In this document: positions 1 through 7,981 of the stretch, one piece after another
How the letters are laid out: every line of letters begins with the position of its first letter
How positions within the stretch are numbered: the stretch's first letter is position 1
Origin: JBFIHF01 sp964411125
GTDB lineage: Bacteria; Myxococcota_A; Bradymonadia; Bradymonadales; Bradymonadaceae
Assembly: GCA_964411125.1 (NCBI GenBank)
Contig: CAYPJU010000018.1
Location: 28,193-92,192, forward strand
Reading direction: 5' to 3'
Length of the DNA: 64,000 nucleotides
Translations under genes and position numbers: made by a program
The notes under the pieces: model-generated
Database searches by the model: none
Told to the model about the DNA's origin: nothing
Seen by the model: the letters and a program-made list of their open reading frames with translations, nothing else

Positions 1-32
1 CACACTACCCTCCCTCGAACGAAAGGATCGCG

Positions 33-494
33 ATGAAGCACGTACTGATAACTCTCGCCCTCGTGTCGTCGGGCTGTGGGATCGGACTTGCCTGCACCGA
101 GATTGGCTGCGACCCCAACACGTCAGTGACCATCCGACCAGCATCCGGCGAATTCGAGCCGGGCGTATACACCGTCCTGATCGAAACGGACACGACATCC
201 AGCTCGTGCACGTTTCAGATCGTCGACGTTTGCAGCGAAGAGGAGTCCCGCTGTCTGAGCGAGTCGGACTGCACCATGGTCTTTGTGGCAGATGAAGCGG
301 GCACGGAGAGTGGGAACCTCTTCGTCGACGGCGCTCCCGCGGAGTTCACCGTGACCGCGACGCTGGCGGAGGCGGAGGTCGGAAAGCGGACATTCACCCC
401 CGACTACCAGGAGACGCGGCCCAACGGTCCCGACTGCGACCCGGTCTGTCTCCAGCCCACGCAGCCGCTCGTTCTCGAACTGACCTCGTCGTGA
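33..494 (+). CDS. Small exported Cys-rich hypothetical protein
   Basis: Predicted 153-residue secreted or lipid-anchored protein of unknown function. The N-terminus has a Lys, a hydrophobic stretch and then SSGCG and LACTE, so it probably carries a signal peptide; neither Cys sits in a canonical lipobox, so lipidation is uncertain. The mature part has several Cys and a beta-rich look (GVYTVLIETD, GNLFVDG). It resembles in style the lipoprotein at 6861-7361, which has a similar TYTVTLAS segment before a Cys. GAAAGG lies 6 bases before the ATG and supports this start. It ends 13 bases from the convergent aldehyde dehydrogenase. The upstream neighbour lies outside the window. No enzymatic motif is visible. 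Confidence 0.7.
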   Translation: MKHVLITLALVSSGCGIGLACTEIGCDPNTSVTIRPASGEFEPGVYTVLIETDTTSSSCTFQIVDVCSEEESRCLSESDCTMVFVADEAGTESGNLFVDGAPAEFTVTATLAEAEVGKRTFTPDYQETRPNGPDCDPVCLQPTQPLVLELTSS

Positions 495-507
495 GCGAGC
501 CGGCCCG

Positions 508-1995
508 TCAGACGAACTCCACACCCTGGGCGAGCGGTAGAACGTCGCCGTAATTCACCGTGTTGGTGACGCGGCGCATGTAGGACTTCCACGAATCCGA
601 ACCCGACTCGCGGCCCCCTCCCGTCTCCTTCTCGCCGCCGAAAGCGCCCCCGATCTCCGCACCGGACGTGCCGATGTTGACGTTGGCGATGCCGCAGTCC
701 GAACCGGCGGCGGACATGAAGCGCTCCGCTTCGCGCATGTTCTCGGTGAAGATCGCCGACGACAGCCCCTGAGGCACGCTGTTGTTCAACTCCATCGCCT
801 CCTCCAGATCGCTGTACGTCGTGACGTAGAGGATGGGAGCGAACGTCTCCTGGGCGACGATGTCGGCGTCGTGATCGATGCGGACGATCGCGGGCCGCAT
901 GTAAATGCCCCCGGATGGGACACCTTCGGTGACCTGAGCGCCCCCCGTCACGATTTCGCCCCCCGCGTGCTCCGCGGCCTCGAGCGCTCTCGACATCGCC
1001 CGCGCGGCTTGCTGGTCGATGAGCGGCCCGACGAGCGTGTCGGGGTCGCGGGGGTCGCCCACGCTCAGGGTTCCGTAGATCTTCGTCAGGCTCGACTGGA
1101 GCTCGTCGACCCGCGACTCGTGGACGATCAACCGACGCAGGGACGTACAGCGCTGGCCAGCGGTTCCCACCGCCGAGAACGTGATCGCGCGCACCGCGAG
1201 ATCGAGGTCTGCCGAGGGCGTCACGATCATTGCGTTGTTGCCACCCAGCTCTAGAAGACAACGGCCGAGCCGGCCAGCAACCACACCGGCGACGGCGCGA
1301 CCCATCGGGATCGAGCCGGTCGCCGAAACTAGCGGAAACCGCGCATCTGCCGCGAGCTGCTCTCCCGCCGACGCTCGGCCGTGAACCAATCCGTGAAGGC
1401 CTTCGGGAACCTCGCCGAAGCGCTCGGCAGCGAGCGCTACGACCCGACGGCACGCTTCCGCACACAGTGGGGTCTTCTCCGACGGTTTCCAGACGACCGA
1501 GTCTCCGCAGACGAACGCGATCATCGCGTTCCACGCCCAGACCGCCATCGGGAAGTTGAACGCCGTGATCACTGCCACAGGACCGAGCGGGTGCCACTGC
1601 TCCATCATCCGGTGGCTCGGGCGTTCGCTCGCTATCGTCAGACCGTACAGTTGTCGCGAGAGTCCGACCGCGAAGTCGCAGACGTCGATCCATTCCTGAA
1701 CCTCGCCCGCTGCTTCGCTCGCGATCTTGCCGTTCTCCGCGGTGATGATCTCCGCCAGCGCGTCCTTGTTTTCCCGAGCCACTTCGCCGATCAGCCGAAC
1801 GAACTCACCCCGTCGGGGTGCCGGCACCGTCCGCCACTGGCGAAACGCTGACGCGGCTTCGCGAATCGTCTCTTCGATCTCTTTGCGCCCCGTCATGGAG
1901 ACCGAACCGAGCTCGGATCCATCGATGGGCGAAGTGCTGAGCAAATCCCCGTCTTCGACGTGGCTCAGGAGGGCGGTTGCGCGTTCGGAAAACAT
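508..1995 (-). CDS. ALDH7-family aldehyde dehydrogenase (aminoadipate-semialdehyde dehydrogenase type)
   Basis: NAD(P)-dependent aldehyde dehydrogenase of 495 residues, full length for the family. Visible active-site elements are the FNFP motif with the oxyanion Asn147, the cofactor Lys170 in WKPSEKTP, general base Glu249 in LELGGNN, and nucleophile Cys283 in AGQRCTSLRR. The GQRCTSLRR form and the overall sequence resemble ALDH7 (antiquitin, bacterial AmaB/Pcd), which oxidises alpha-aminoadipate semialdehyde, or its cyclic piperideine form, to aminoadipate in lysine catabolism. The start ATG is one base after the stop of the upstream DUF1338 gene, so the two are translationally coupled. Pathway assignment rests on family resemblance plus that neighbour; another aldehyde substrate is possible. 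Confidence 0.9.
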   Translation of the reverse strand: MFSERATALLSHVEDGDLLSTSPIDGSELGSVSMTGRKEIEETIREAASAFRQWRTVPAPRRGEFVRLIGEVARENKDALAEIITAENGKIASEAAGEVQEWIDVCDFAVGLSRQLYGLTIASERPSHRMMEQWHPLGPVAVITAFNFPMAVWAWNAMIAFVCGDSVVWKPSEKTPLCAEACRRVVALAAERFGEVPEGLHGLVHGRASAGEQLAADARFPLVSATGSIPMGRAVAGVVAGRLGRCLLELGGNNAMIVTPSADLDLAVRAITFSAVGTAGQRCTSLRRLIVHESRVDELQSSLTKIYGTLSVGDPRDPDTLVGPLIDQQAARAMSRALEAAEHAGGEIVTGGAQVTEGVPSGGIYMRPAIVRIDHDADIVAQETFAPILYVTTYSDLEEAMELNNSVPQGLSSAIFTENMREAERFMSAAGSDCGIANVNIGTSGAEIGGAFGGEKETGGGRESGSDSWKSYMRRVTNTVNYGDVLPLAQGVEFV

Positions 1996-1996
1996 G

Positions 1997-2830
1997 TCAG
2001 CCTCTCGAGGCGTGGGTGGATTCGAAAATCTTGTCGGCGCTCTGCGTCACGAAGCCGTCGTAGAGGGTCCCGTCGTCGTTGGGATGCCGCAGAGCAAACT
2101 CGTAGTAGCAGGTCGGGATCTCGTGCGTCACGCCTCCCGCAAACTCGACCTGCAACCGATCAGCCAGCGTCGAACCCTGCTCGAGCTTCACGCCCTTGGA
2201 ACCCTTGATCCGGCCTCCCGCCTCGTTGAGGTCGTACCCCGACGTCTCCACGAATCGCAGCAGTTCGCGGAGCGCCTCGGTCGGATCGCGCTCGTCTTCG
2301 GGGATCTGGTCCGCGAACGTCTCGAGCTCGTTGACGCTGACTGTGAAGTGATTCGGGCGAAGCCCCAGCGCAGCGACCCAGGCGGCGTACTCCGACTCCT
2401 TCTGAAGCCCCAGATACTCGTCGTATGTCACCGGCGCCCATGGCGTCCCTGCCACGAAAGTTCTCGGATCGATCACGAGGTCGATACCGTCGACCAGCCG
2501 CCGCAAGATTTGCTGGTGGTCGTCGTGCAATTCACCGACACGTAGCTCGCTCAGAAACACCCGAGGCCATCCAGCGGGGTGGGAGTAGCTGCGAGCATTC
2601 AGCTTCTTCTCCTCGAACCGGTAGTCGTCGAACGGTTCGTAGCCGAGCCCTTCGACCACTGCCCCGAGCGCCTCGAGGTCGATCGGCGCGATGTCCAGCG
2701 TCCGAAACGCGACGTGGTCGTTCACCACCTCCTCGCCGCGAGCTTCCAGGATCGCGCGAATCTGCGAGACGCGCGGAGCGATGGCGCTGTAACTACGCCA
2801 CAATTCTTCGAACCAGAGATCGATCTTCAT
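1997..2830 (-). CDS. DUF1338 protein, 2-oxoadipate dioxygenase/decarboxylase (HglS-like)
   Basis: A 277-residue DUF1338 protein. The family includes HglS (YdcJ), an Fe(II) enzyme of the VOC fold that converts 2-oxoadipate to D-2-hydroxyglutarate with loss of CO2 in bacterial lysine catabolism. Candidate metal ligands are visible at the expected places: His39 in NDHVAFRTL, His161 in RPNHFTVS and Glu244 in CYYEFALR; Arg43 in the first motif matches the substrate-binding Arg. It is shorter than the roughly 450-residue HglS and matches the compact DUF1338 form. It is the first gene of a two-gene operon with the ALDH7 gene, which supports the aminoadipate/oxoadipate route. The ATG chosen begins MKIDLWFEELW; longer readings run into the assembly gap. 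Confidence 0.85.
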   Translation of the reverse strand: MKIDLWFEELWRSYSAIAPRVSQIRAILEARGEEVVNDHVAFRTLDIAPIDLEALGAVVEGLGYEPFDDYRFEEKKLNARSYSHPAGWPRVFLSELRVGELHDDHQQILRRLVDGIDLVIDPRTFVAGTPWAPVTYDEYLGLQKESEYAAWVAALGLRPNHFTVSVNELETFADQIPEDERDPTEALRELLRFVETSGYDLNEAGGRIKGSKGVKLEQGSTLADRLQVEFAGGVTHEIPTCYYEFALRHPNDDGTLYDGFVTQSADKIFESTHASRG

Positions 2831-2999
2831 GGCGCGAAGATACCTTCTTCCAGCCCGATGACAACCGCGTTGCGCCCGGGCTGCCGTACCCGCAGTGCTC
2901 GACGACTTCCGCGGTCTGCAGTCCCTGGCTGCGGGCAGAGCGATGCCGTCCTCGTCGGTCGGTTCTGGACAGAGTCGTCCTTCCCCGCCCCCGGCGGTC

Positions 3000-3099
3000 N
3001 NNNNNNNNNNNNNNNNNNNNNNNNNNNNNNNNNNNNNNNNNNNNNNNNNNNNNNNNNNNNNNNNNNNNNNNNNNNNNNNNNNNNNNNNNNNNNNNNNNN
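3000..3099. other. Assembly gap (100 N) within a gene-free interval
   Basis: Exactly 100 unknown bases, the usual placeholder for a scaffold gap of unknown size. It sits in a 379-base interval (2831-3209) without genes. The left flank (2831-2999) is the upstream region of the minus-strand DUF1338 operon, and no clear promoter was recognised there. The right flank begins directly with a short tandem repeat, so repeat collapse is the likely cause of the gap. Any reading frame that runs through this segment is meaningless. Confidence 0.98.
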
Positions 3100-3172
3100 G
3101 GTGCAGGGCGTGGGGTGCAGGGCGTGGGGTGCAGGGCGTGGGGTGCAGGGCGTGGGGTGCAGGGCGCAGGGC
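3100..3172. repeat. 14-bp GC-rich tandem repeat next to the assembly gap
   Basis: The unit GTGCAGGGCGTGGG occurs four times in perfect head-to-tail order from 3101, followed by a degenerate fifth copy ending in GCAGGGCGC. The array touches the N run, so its true length is unknown. It lies between the DUF1338 operon and the plus-strand isoaspartyl peptidase gene and ends about 38 bases before that start codon. No gene or known regulatory element explains it. Confidence 0.9.
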
Positions 3173-3209
3173 GCTTGGTCTCGATCCCGGGCCGTGATAC
3201 GCAATTCGT

Positions 3210-4142
3210 ATGACACCGCGATTGATCATTCATGGTGGGGCGGGGAGGGCGATGCGCGACCCGACGCGCAAGACTGCCATTCGCGCCGCGCTGCACCGCA
3301 TCGTCGCAGAGGTGTTCCCGCTTCTGGAGGAGGGGGCCGGCGCCGAAGAGGCGGTGGTCGCTGCCTGCCGCTTGCTCGAGGACGACGAGAACTTCAACGC
3401 CGGCACTGGCGCGGTGATGCAGGTGGACGGGCGGGTGCGGCTCTCGGCATCGCTGATGAACGGGACCGAGCAGGCCTTCAGTGGAGTCATCAACGGGAAC
3501 CGTCTGCGGAACCCGATCGAGCTCGCGCAGTTTCTGCAGTCGCAGCACGATCGGGTGCTCGCCTCCGAGGGGGTGGACGAGCTGGCGCGTGAGCTCGGGA
3601 TGCCGCTGTGGGACAACGTCACCACGCGGCGGTTGAAGGAATGGATCGCCGACCGCGAGAGGGACTTTCCGCGGGACGTTGCTTCGGTCGCCGCGGAGTC
3701 CGAAGACGCGCGGTCGGGGACGATAGGTGCGGTGGCGCTCGACGAGAACGGTCGTATCTGCGCGGGAACGTCGACGGGTGGTCGGGGGTTCGAGCGAATC
3801 GGGCGCGTGAGCGATTCGGCGACACCGGCGGGCAACTACGCGACCGCTGAGGCGGGGGTGAGCGCGACCGGTGTCGGTGAGCACATCCTCGACGAGGCCC
3901 TGTCGTCAAAGATCGTGGTCCGAGTCGTCGACGGGGCATCGCTCGAGGACGCGGTCAGAAGATCGATGGACGAAGGCATCGCTCGCTCCCGAAGCTTCGG
4001 TGCCATAGCCGTGGGGCAGGACGGCAGCGTGGTGTGGGGGAAGACTTCCGAGATCTTGCTCGCCGCGTGTATGATGGACGACGGGACGGTCGCCGATACG
4101 CTCGACGTTCCGACCGAGCCTCGCACCGTACGCTTCCTCTGA
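3210..4142 (+). CDS. Isoaspartyl peptidase / plant-type L-asparaginase
   Basis: N-terminal nucleophile hydrolase that cleaves isoaspartyl dipeptides and/or asparagine. The 310-residue precursor starts with the family signature IIHGGAG and has NFNAGTGAV and the cleavage site SGTIGAVALD, where Thr171 would become the catalytic N-terminus of the beta subunit after autoproteolysis. The substrate motif GRVSDSATPAGNYA follows a TSTGG turn, as in IaaA and human ASRGL1. No signal peptide is seen, so it is predicted cytoplasmic. It is the first gene of a compact plus-strand run and lies 10 bases before the cupin gene. No clear Shine-Dalgarno sequence precedes the ATG. Confidence 0.92.
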   Translation: MTPRLIIHGGAGRAMRDPTRKTAIRAALHRIVAEVFPLLEEGAGAEEAVVAACRLLEDDENFNAGTGAVMQVDGRVRLSASLMNGTEQAFSGVINGNRLRNPIELAQFLQSQHDRVLASEGVDELARELGMPLWDNVTTRRLKEWIADRERDFPRDVASVAAESEDARSGTIGAVALDENGRICAGTSTGGRGFERIGRVSDSATPAGNYATAEAGVSATGVGEHILDEALSSKIVVRVVDGASLEDAVRRSMDEGIARSRSFGAIAVGQDGSVVWGKTSEILLAACMMDDGTVADTLDVPTEPRTVRFL

Positions 4143-4152
4143 CCGAGTTCTC

Positions 4153-4650
4153 ATGTCCCGCCCACTCGTAGCCTGCGCCCTCGCCGCGACCCTGCTCGCG
4201 TGCAAATCGTCTCCGGAGCCCGCCACCGCCACGGCTCCCGCCGAAGAACCTCCCGTCGAGTCGGGGGCGTCCCCCGAGCCCGAAGCGGTGAGCGCCGCGA
4301 CGGTCGTCACCGACGCCGATGCTCGGGTGGGGGTCGCGCCAAGCGGAAAGGCGAAGATCACGCATCTGGCGCTCGGGCAGAATGCATTTCTCGGAAAGCT
4401 GGAGATGGAGGGGGGCGGTAAAGTGCCGGTCCACCGGGACGCCACCGAGGAGTACATCTACATCCTCGAAGGGAACGGTGTGATGACGATCGACGGAAAG
4501 CAATACGAAGTCGGTCCCAACACCGCCATCTACATGCCGGCGAACGCCGAAGTTTCGTTCGAGGGGGGAGGCGAGAAGTTGGTGGCGTTGCAGGTGTTCG
4601 CCGGGCCTCAACCGGCGGCGAAGTACGATGCGTGGGCTGCTCCGGAATGA
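4153..4650 (+). CDS. Cupin-domain lipoprotein
   Basis: A 165-residue protein with a lipobox (LLAC, Cys17), a Pro/Ala/Glu-rich linker to about residue 55, then a single cupin barrel. Cupin motif 1 is recognisable as VPVHRDATEEYIYILEG, with the metal-type His and Glu residues, followed by GVMTIDGKQYEVGPNT and a second motif around YMPANAEVSFEG. It would sit in the cell envelope and bind a small molecule or metal; the substrate cannot be read from sequence. Its stop codon overlaps the start of the sirtuin gene (ATGA), which indicates translational coupling. Confidence 0.85.
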   Translation: MSRPLVACALAATLLACKSSPEPATATAPAEEPPVESGASPEPEAVSAATVVTDADARVGVAPSGKAKITHLALGQNAFLGKLEMEGGGKVPVHRDATEEYIYILEGNGVMTIDGKQYEVGPNTAIYMPANAEVSFEGGGEKLVALQVFAGPQPAAKYDAWAAPE

Positions 4651-5378
4651 CCCAGACGATCGATTTTTCAGGCTACGAAAAGGTGCTGGTCTTGACCGGC
4701 GCGGGCGTGTCGGCCGCGTCCGGGCTTCCGACGTACCGCGGGCCGGGCGGCCTCTGGGACGACCCCGACAAGATCGCCTATGCGATGGGGGAGACGTTTC
4801 GGCGGGAGCCGCTGAAGAGCTGGCAGATGTTCGGAGAACTGCGCCAGAAGGCTCAATCGGCCGAGCCGAATGCGGCGCATCGAGCGTTGGCCGAGGCGGA
4901 GCGAGCGCTGGACGGCGGAACGGAGTTTCTGTTGGTCACCCAGAACGTCGATGGGCTTCACCAGGCGGCCGGGAGCGAACGGGTCGCCGAGCTGCACGGC
5001 AACCTCTACCGCACACGCTGCTCCAACGAACGTTGCATATCGGAACCTTTCCACGACGAGCGGACGAAGTTCGAGCGCCTTCCGATCTGCGAGGTCTGCG
5101 GGGGCATCCAGCGCCCCGACGTGGTGTTGTTCGGCGAGTTCCTCTCCCCCGAGGTCGAGCGACGGTGCCGTGATGCGCTGCGGGACTGCGGACTCTTCCT
5201 GGCCGTCGGAACATCGGGGACCGTCACACCGGCGGCGGACTTCGTGCGGGGGGCGAACTTCGAGGGCGCCCGAACTCTGCTGGTCAACCTCGAGCCGATG
5301 GATCCGCCGAACCCTTATTTCGACGAAGAGATCCTGGGTCGCGCCGAGGAGTTGTTGCCCGACCTCCTGGTGCGTTGA
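4647..5378 (+). CDS. NAD-dependent protein deacylase, Sir2/CobB family
   Basis: A 243-residue sirtuin that removes acyl groups from protein lysines using NAD. Family motifs are complete: GAGVSAASGLPTYRG for NAD binding, TQNVDGLHQAAGS, catalytic His117 in ELHGNLY, and four zinc cysteines at 125, 130, 148 and 151, followed by RPDVVLFGE. The ATG used here overlaps the cupin stop by four bases; a GTG 15 bases earlier is possible but less likely. It is a cytoplasmic enzyme embedded in a run of envelope proteins. Class III sirtuins deacetylate or desuccinylate; which applies here cannot be decided. Confidence 0.93.
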   Translation: MTQTIDFSGYEKVLVLTGAGVSAASGLPTYRGPGGLWDDPDKIAYAMGETFRREPLKSWQMFGELRQKAQSAEPNAAHRALAEAERALDGGTEFLLVTQNVDGLHQAAGSERVAELHGNLYRTRCSNERCISEPFHDERTKFERLPICEVCGGIQRPDVVLFGEFLSPEVERRCRDALRDCGLFLAVGTSGTVTPAADFVRGANFEGARTLLVNLEPMDPPNPYFDEEILGRAEELLPDLLVR

Positions 5379-5431
5379 CCGCTTCGGCGAGACGTAGCTT
5401 CGCGTTGCATTCTCCTTCCCGCCCCACCACC

Positions 5432-6484
5432 ATGTCGCCCATGCGAAAGACGACGACTCTGGTTCTCATTCTCGCGGCGGGGACGTCGTGCAAGTCCGCC
5501 CCCGAGCCGCGCGACGAGCAGTTGATCACGCGACAGAGCGAACCGTTGCAACCCCGTCCGATGCCGAAGCCGAAACCCGCTGCCCAGCCCCTCACGATCG
5601 GGCAGGCGGACATCTCGATGGTCGACGAGACGCTCGCCGCAGACGGGGTCAGCTCCGATTCCCGAACTCTCGTCGGGCTCGACTACGGCGGCGAGAAGGT
5701 CGTGATCGCGACGTATGTTCGGTACCCGGCCTGGGACGAAATCGAAGAACTCATTCAGAGGGCGGTGGAGGACGAGAAGGTCGAGCGGTGCGAATCGGTG
5801 CGCCCCGATTGTAGCCCCGAGGTCGCGCGCGGGGGTTGCGAGTTGGGGGCGTACGAAACGTGTCTGTTGGAGGCCTACGGAGACAAATTCGCCTTTTATT
5901 CGGCGCACCACGGGTTGGAGTGTGGGGTCATCGAGGCGTCTCGCTATCGACTCGGGGAAACGGGGGTGGAGCTGACCCACCGGGAGGTCCTGGAGGAATT
6001 CGCGTGCGACGTCGTGCCGATGGACGATGTCTATCCGGCCGCGGTCGACATCGACCGGGACGGCGGGCCCGAGATCGCCCAGGTCTTCGGGTATCAGGGA
6101 GGAGCGGGACTCGGTGCCGCATTCCACGAAGCCCTCGTTGTGTTCGACGCGAGCGACCTACACTTGCAGGCGAAGATCGACGCGACCGTAGAGTTGACGA
6201 GCGAGGAGGAGCGGGCCGGGTACGAGGCGGGGGTCGAACCGCGTGGCGTGATCACCTCCGTGGAGCCCGTCGACGAGGACGGCGACCAACTCGTGGAGCT
6301 TCGCGTCACCCAGGTCCAGACCGCGAACTACTGCGCCGAGATCGGCTGGTCCCTGGGCGATACACTGGTCGAGTTTGGGCAGGAGTCCGAAGGCTACGAG
6401 TGTCGGATGGAGGTCGTACGTACTTCGTGGCAGTACGACGTCGAGTCGGACACCTGGTCGGTCGAGGAGGAGTCCGATGAATGA
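5432..6484 (+). CDS. Hypothetical lipoprotein
   Basis: A 350-residue predicted lipoprotein: basic N-terminus, hydrophobic core VLILAAG, then TSC as the likely lipidation Cys and a Pro/Lys-rich linker (PRPMPKPKPA). The mature domain has paired Cys and an FG-GAP-like segment (PAAVDIDRDGGPEIAQVFG), which can be a calcium-binding beta-propeller type motif. No catalytic signature is recognised. ATG at 5432 is preferred over the longer reading because it starts right at the signal peptide; ATG at 5441 is an equal alternative. Its end overlaps the next tiny gene by eight bases. Confidence 0.75.
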   Translation: MSPMRKTTTLVLILAAGTSCKSAPEPRDEQLITRQSEPLQPRPMPKPKPAAQPLTIGQADISMVDETLAADGVSSDSRTLVGLDYGGEKVVIATYVRYPAWDEIEELIQRAVEDEKVERCESVRPDCSPEVARGGCELGAYETCLLEAYGDKFAFYSAHHGLECGVIEASRYRLGETGVELTHREVLEEFACDVVPMDDVYPAAVDIDRDGGPEIAQVFGYQGGAGLGAAFHEALVVFDASDLHLQAKIDATVELTSEEERAGYEAGVEPRGVITSVEPVDEDGDQLVELRVTQVQTANYCAEIGWSLGDTLVEFGQESEGYECRMEVVRTSWQYDVESDTWSVEEESDE

Positions 6485-6596
6485 GCTCCTCGAAGGGTCG
6501 ATCGTCGTCCCTTTCCCGTACGTCGCAGCGGGGGTCGGGCTCATCGTACTCGTAACCCTGCTCTACTTCGCACGTCGGATGAGTGACGAGGAGTGA
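6477..6596 (+). CDS. 39-residue single-pass membrane peptide
   Basis: A very short gene starting eight bases inside the end of the preceding lipoprotein gene (ATGAATGA). The product has an acidic N-terminus, one transmembrane helix of about 20 residues (PYVAAGVGLIVLVTLLYFA) and a short tail ARRMSDEE. The coupled start and the clean membrane-helix pattern support a real gene. Small single-pass peptides of this kind often accompany membrane complexes, but no partner can be named. It lies six bases before the next start. Confidence 0.6.
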   Translation: MNELLEGSIVVPFPYVAAGVGLIVLVTLLYFARRMSDEE

Positions 6597-6601
6597 GCGC
6601 G

Positions 6602-6832
6602 ATGACGGGCAAGGAGCTTCAAGCGGAGTTCGGTGGAGTGTGGGACGGCGCCGGACGCGAGATCCACGGGATCCTGGAGCGCGGAGGGCGGAAAGTGAAG
6701 ATCGAGCTGCTCCGTACGTCCCTGTGGGCCTGCAGCGTGTTCGAAGGCGGGTCTTGCGTCGGATCGGCTCGGTCGAAGTTCGCGCGAGAGGCGGTCGCCG
6801 GAGCCCTCGCCGCCGCCGACAACACGCACTGA
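6602..6832 (+). CDS. Small hypothetical protein
   Basis: A 76-residue cytoplasmic-type protein with no signal peptide, starting MTGKELQAEF. It has a conserved-looking core (GREIHGILERGGRKVKIELLRTSLWACSVF, here split in reading) with two Cys and a C-terminal Ala-rich helix. GAGGAG nine bases before ATG 6602 supports this start; a GTG at 6593 overlapping the previous stop is a weaker option because it has no spaced ribosome site. No family recognised. It is part of the same plus-strand run as its neighbours. Confidence 0.6.
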   Translation: MTGKELQAEFGGVWDGAGREIHGILERGGRKVKIELLRTSLWACSVFEGGSCVGSARSKFAREAVAGALAAADNTH

Positions 6833-6860
6833 TTTGGATGAACTCGACCCCTGGTTTACG

Positions 6861-7361
6861 ATGGTTGCCGAAATGAGAGACCAACCGACCCTCGACCCCT
6901 CTTCTCGCCGCCTGGGCTACGCCGCACTGGCGCTCGGCGGGCTTCTCTGGCTCGGCTGCGTGCCCGATGGAGGCGGCGGCCCGACCGAAGCCGACATCAC
7001 CGGCTCGGTACGGGGTGAGACTTTCACCGTGGAATCGGGCGCCGCGGAGTTCACCGCCGACACGTACACGGTGACGCTGGCGAGCACGCCGGAGTTTTCG
7101 TGCTCGGCGACGAGCGGCGTCCCCTCGAACTACCTTCTCATCGACATCGTCGACATCGACGAACCGGGCAGCTACGATGCGGCAGGTCGCGTCTCGTTCA
7201 ACGAGTTCGTCGACGGTGTGAGTGAGACCGAGCCCGCGGAGTCGGGTACCGTGACGATCGACGCGATCGACACGTTTTCGGGCGTCATCGAAGGTGCCGT
7301 CGACGCGACGGGCCCCAGCTCGTCGGTCAGCGGGAGTTTCTCGGTGGAGATCTGCCCTTGA
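6861..7361 (+). CDS. Hypothetical lipoprotein
   Basis: A 166-residue predicted lipoprotein. After a polar N-terminus with two Arg comes a hydrophobic helix and the lipobox-like WLGC, then a Gly-rich linker (PDGGGGP). The mature domain is beta-rich with few Cys (TYTVTLAS, YLLIDIVDID, GSYDAAGRVSF), similar in style to the protein at 33-494. Possible starts are ATG 6861, ATG 6873 or TTG 6834; the first is used. The stop shares one base with the start of the next gene. Function unknown. Confidence 0.65.
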   Translation: MVAEMRDQPTLDPSSRRLGYAALALGGLLWLGCVPDGGGGPTEADITGSVRGETFTVESGAAEFTADTYTVTLASTPEFSCSATSGVPSNYLLIDIVDIDEPGSYDAAGRVSFNEFVDGVSETEPAESGTVTIDAIDTFSGVIEGAVDATGPSSSVSGSFSVEICP

Positions 7362-7981
7362 TGCGGCGTGTCGTAACGACCGTCGCCATCGTCTCGGCCC
7401 TGACCGGGTCCGATCTCTCCAACGCTCAATCCACCCACTGCGAGCCGGGGCCGCTGACGCTCGCGGGGGCGTCGGACGTGATCCTTTCCGCGACGCCGCT
7501 GCGTGCCTCGCTGCGGCAGGCCGACGACATGGTTTACGTTCGAGGCGTCTACCGGGTGGTCGACGTGGTGCGGGGCGAACTCGAGGGTGGCGAGGTCGAG
7601 GTGGAATTCAGTTGCGCCGACATGGCGAACCCGGTGACGAACGAGCCGGATCTGGGGCACTGCCCGGGCAGCGAAGGCGCGACTCTGCCGGGTTTCGAAC
7701 GCGACGGCGCCGCCATCGAGCCGCTGAAGTCGCCGCTGGTCCTCTATCTGTCCAGACCTTCACGCAGTCCGCTCGATGGCAAAGAGGTCCACGGAGCTGT
7801 GGTGCAGCGCCCGTTCGTCGCCTGTGCCGACGAGCCGCGGTCCTCCACCGACCTGGCAGCGGAGCTCGCCGCGATCCGAAACGCCGGTAGCGCGGTGGAG
7901 CCGTCGTCTCCGCTCACCGACTACGACGCGAAGGTCGGGCGTAAAGAAGCGGCCCAGAAGCCTGCAGGGGGCTGCAACTGA
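7361..7981 (+). CDS. Exported hypothetical protein
   Basis: A 206-residue protein with a Sec-type signal peptide (MRRVVTTVAIVSALTG, likely cleavage after NAQ). The mature part contains four to five Cys, a segment VYVRGVYRVVDVVRGEL that resembles the start of tissue-inhibitor-like/NTR beta-barrels seen in bacterial exported proteins, and a proline-containing hydrophobic stretch PLVLYLSRP. No catalytic motif is visible. It shares one base with the genes on both sides (TGATG junctions), so it is translationally coupled with both the lipoprotein before it and the CULT gene after it. Confidence 0.7.
   Translation: MRRVVTTVAIVSALTGSDLSNAQSTHCEPGPLTLAGASDVILSATPLRASLRQADDMVYVRGVYRVVDVVRGELEGGEVEVEFSCADMANPVTNEPDLGHCPGSEGATLPGFERDGAAIEPLKSPLVLYLSRPSRSPLDGKEVHGAVVQRPFVACADEPRSSTDLAAELAAIRNAGSAVEPSSPLTDYDAKVGRKEAAQKPAGGCN

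Noticed and set aside
3100..3172. Possible CRISPR array
   Set aside because: The 14-bp units are contiguous with no spacers, and no cas genes are present.
1997..3229. A longer reading of the DUF1338 gene that extends through the N gap
   Set aside because: It includes 100 unknown bases and repeat-derived residues; the family N-terminus starts at 2830.
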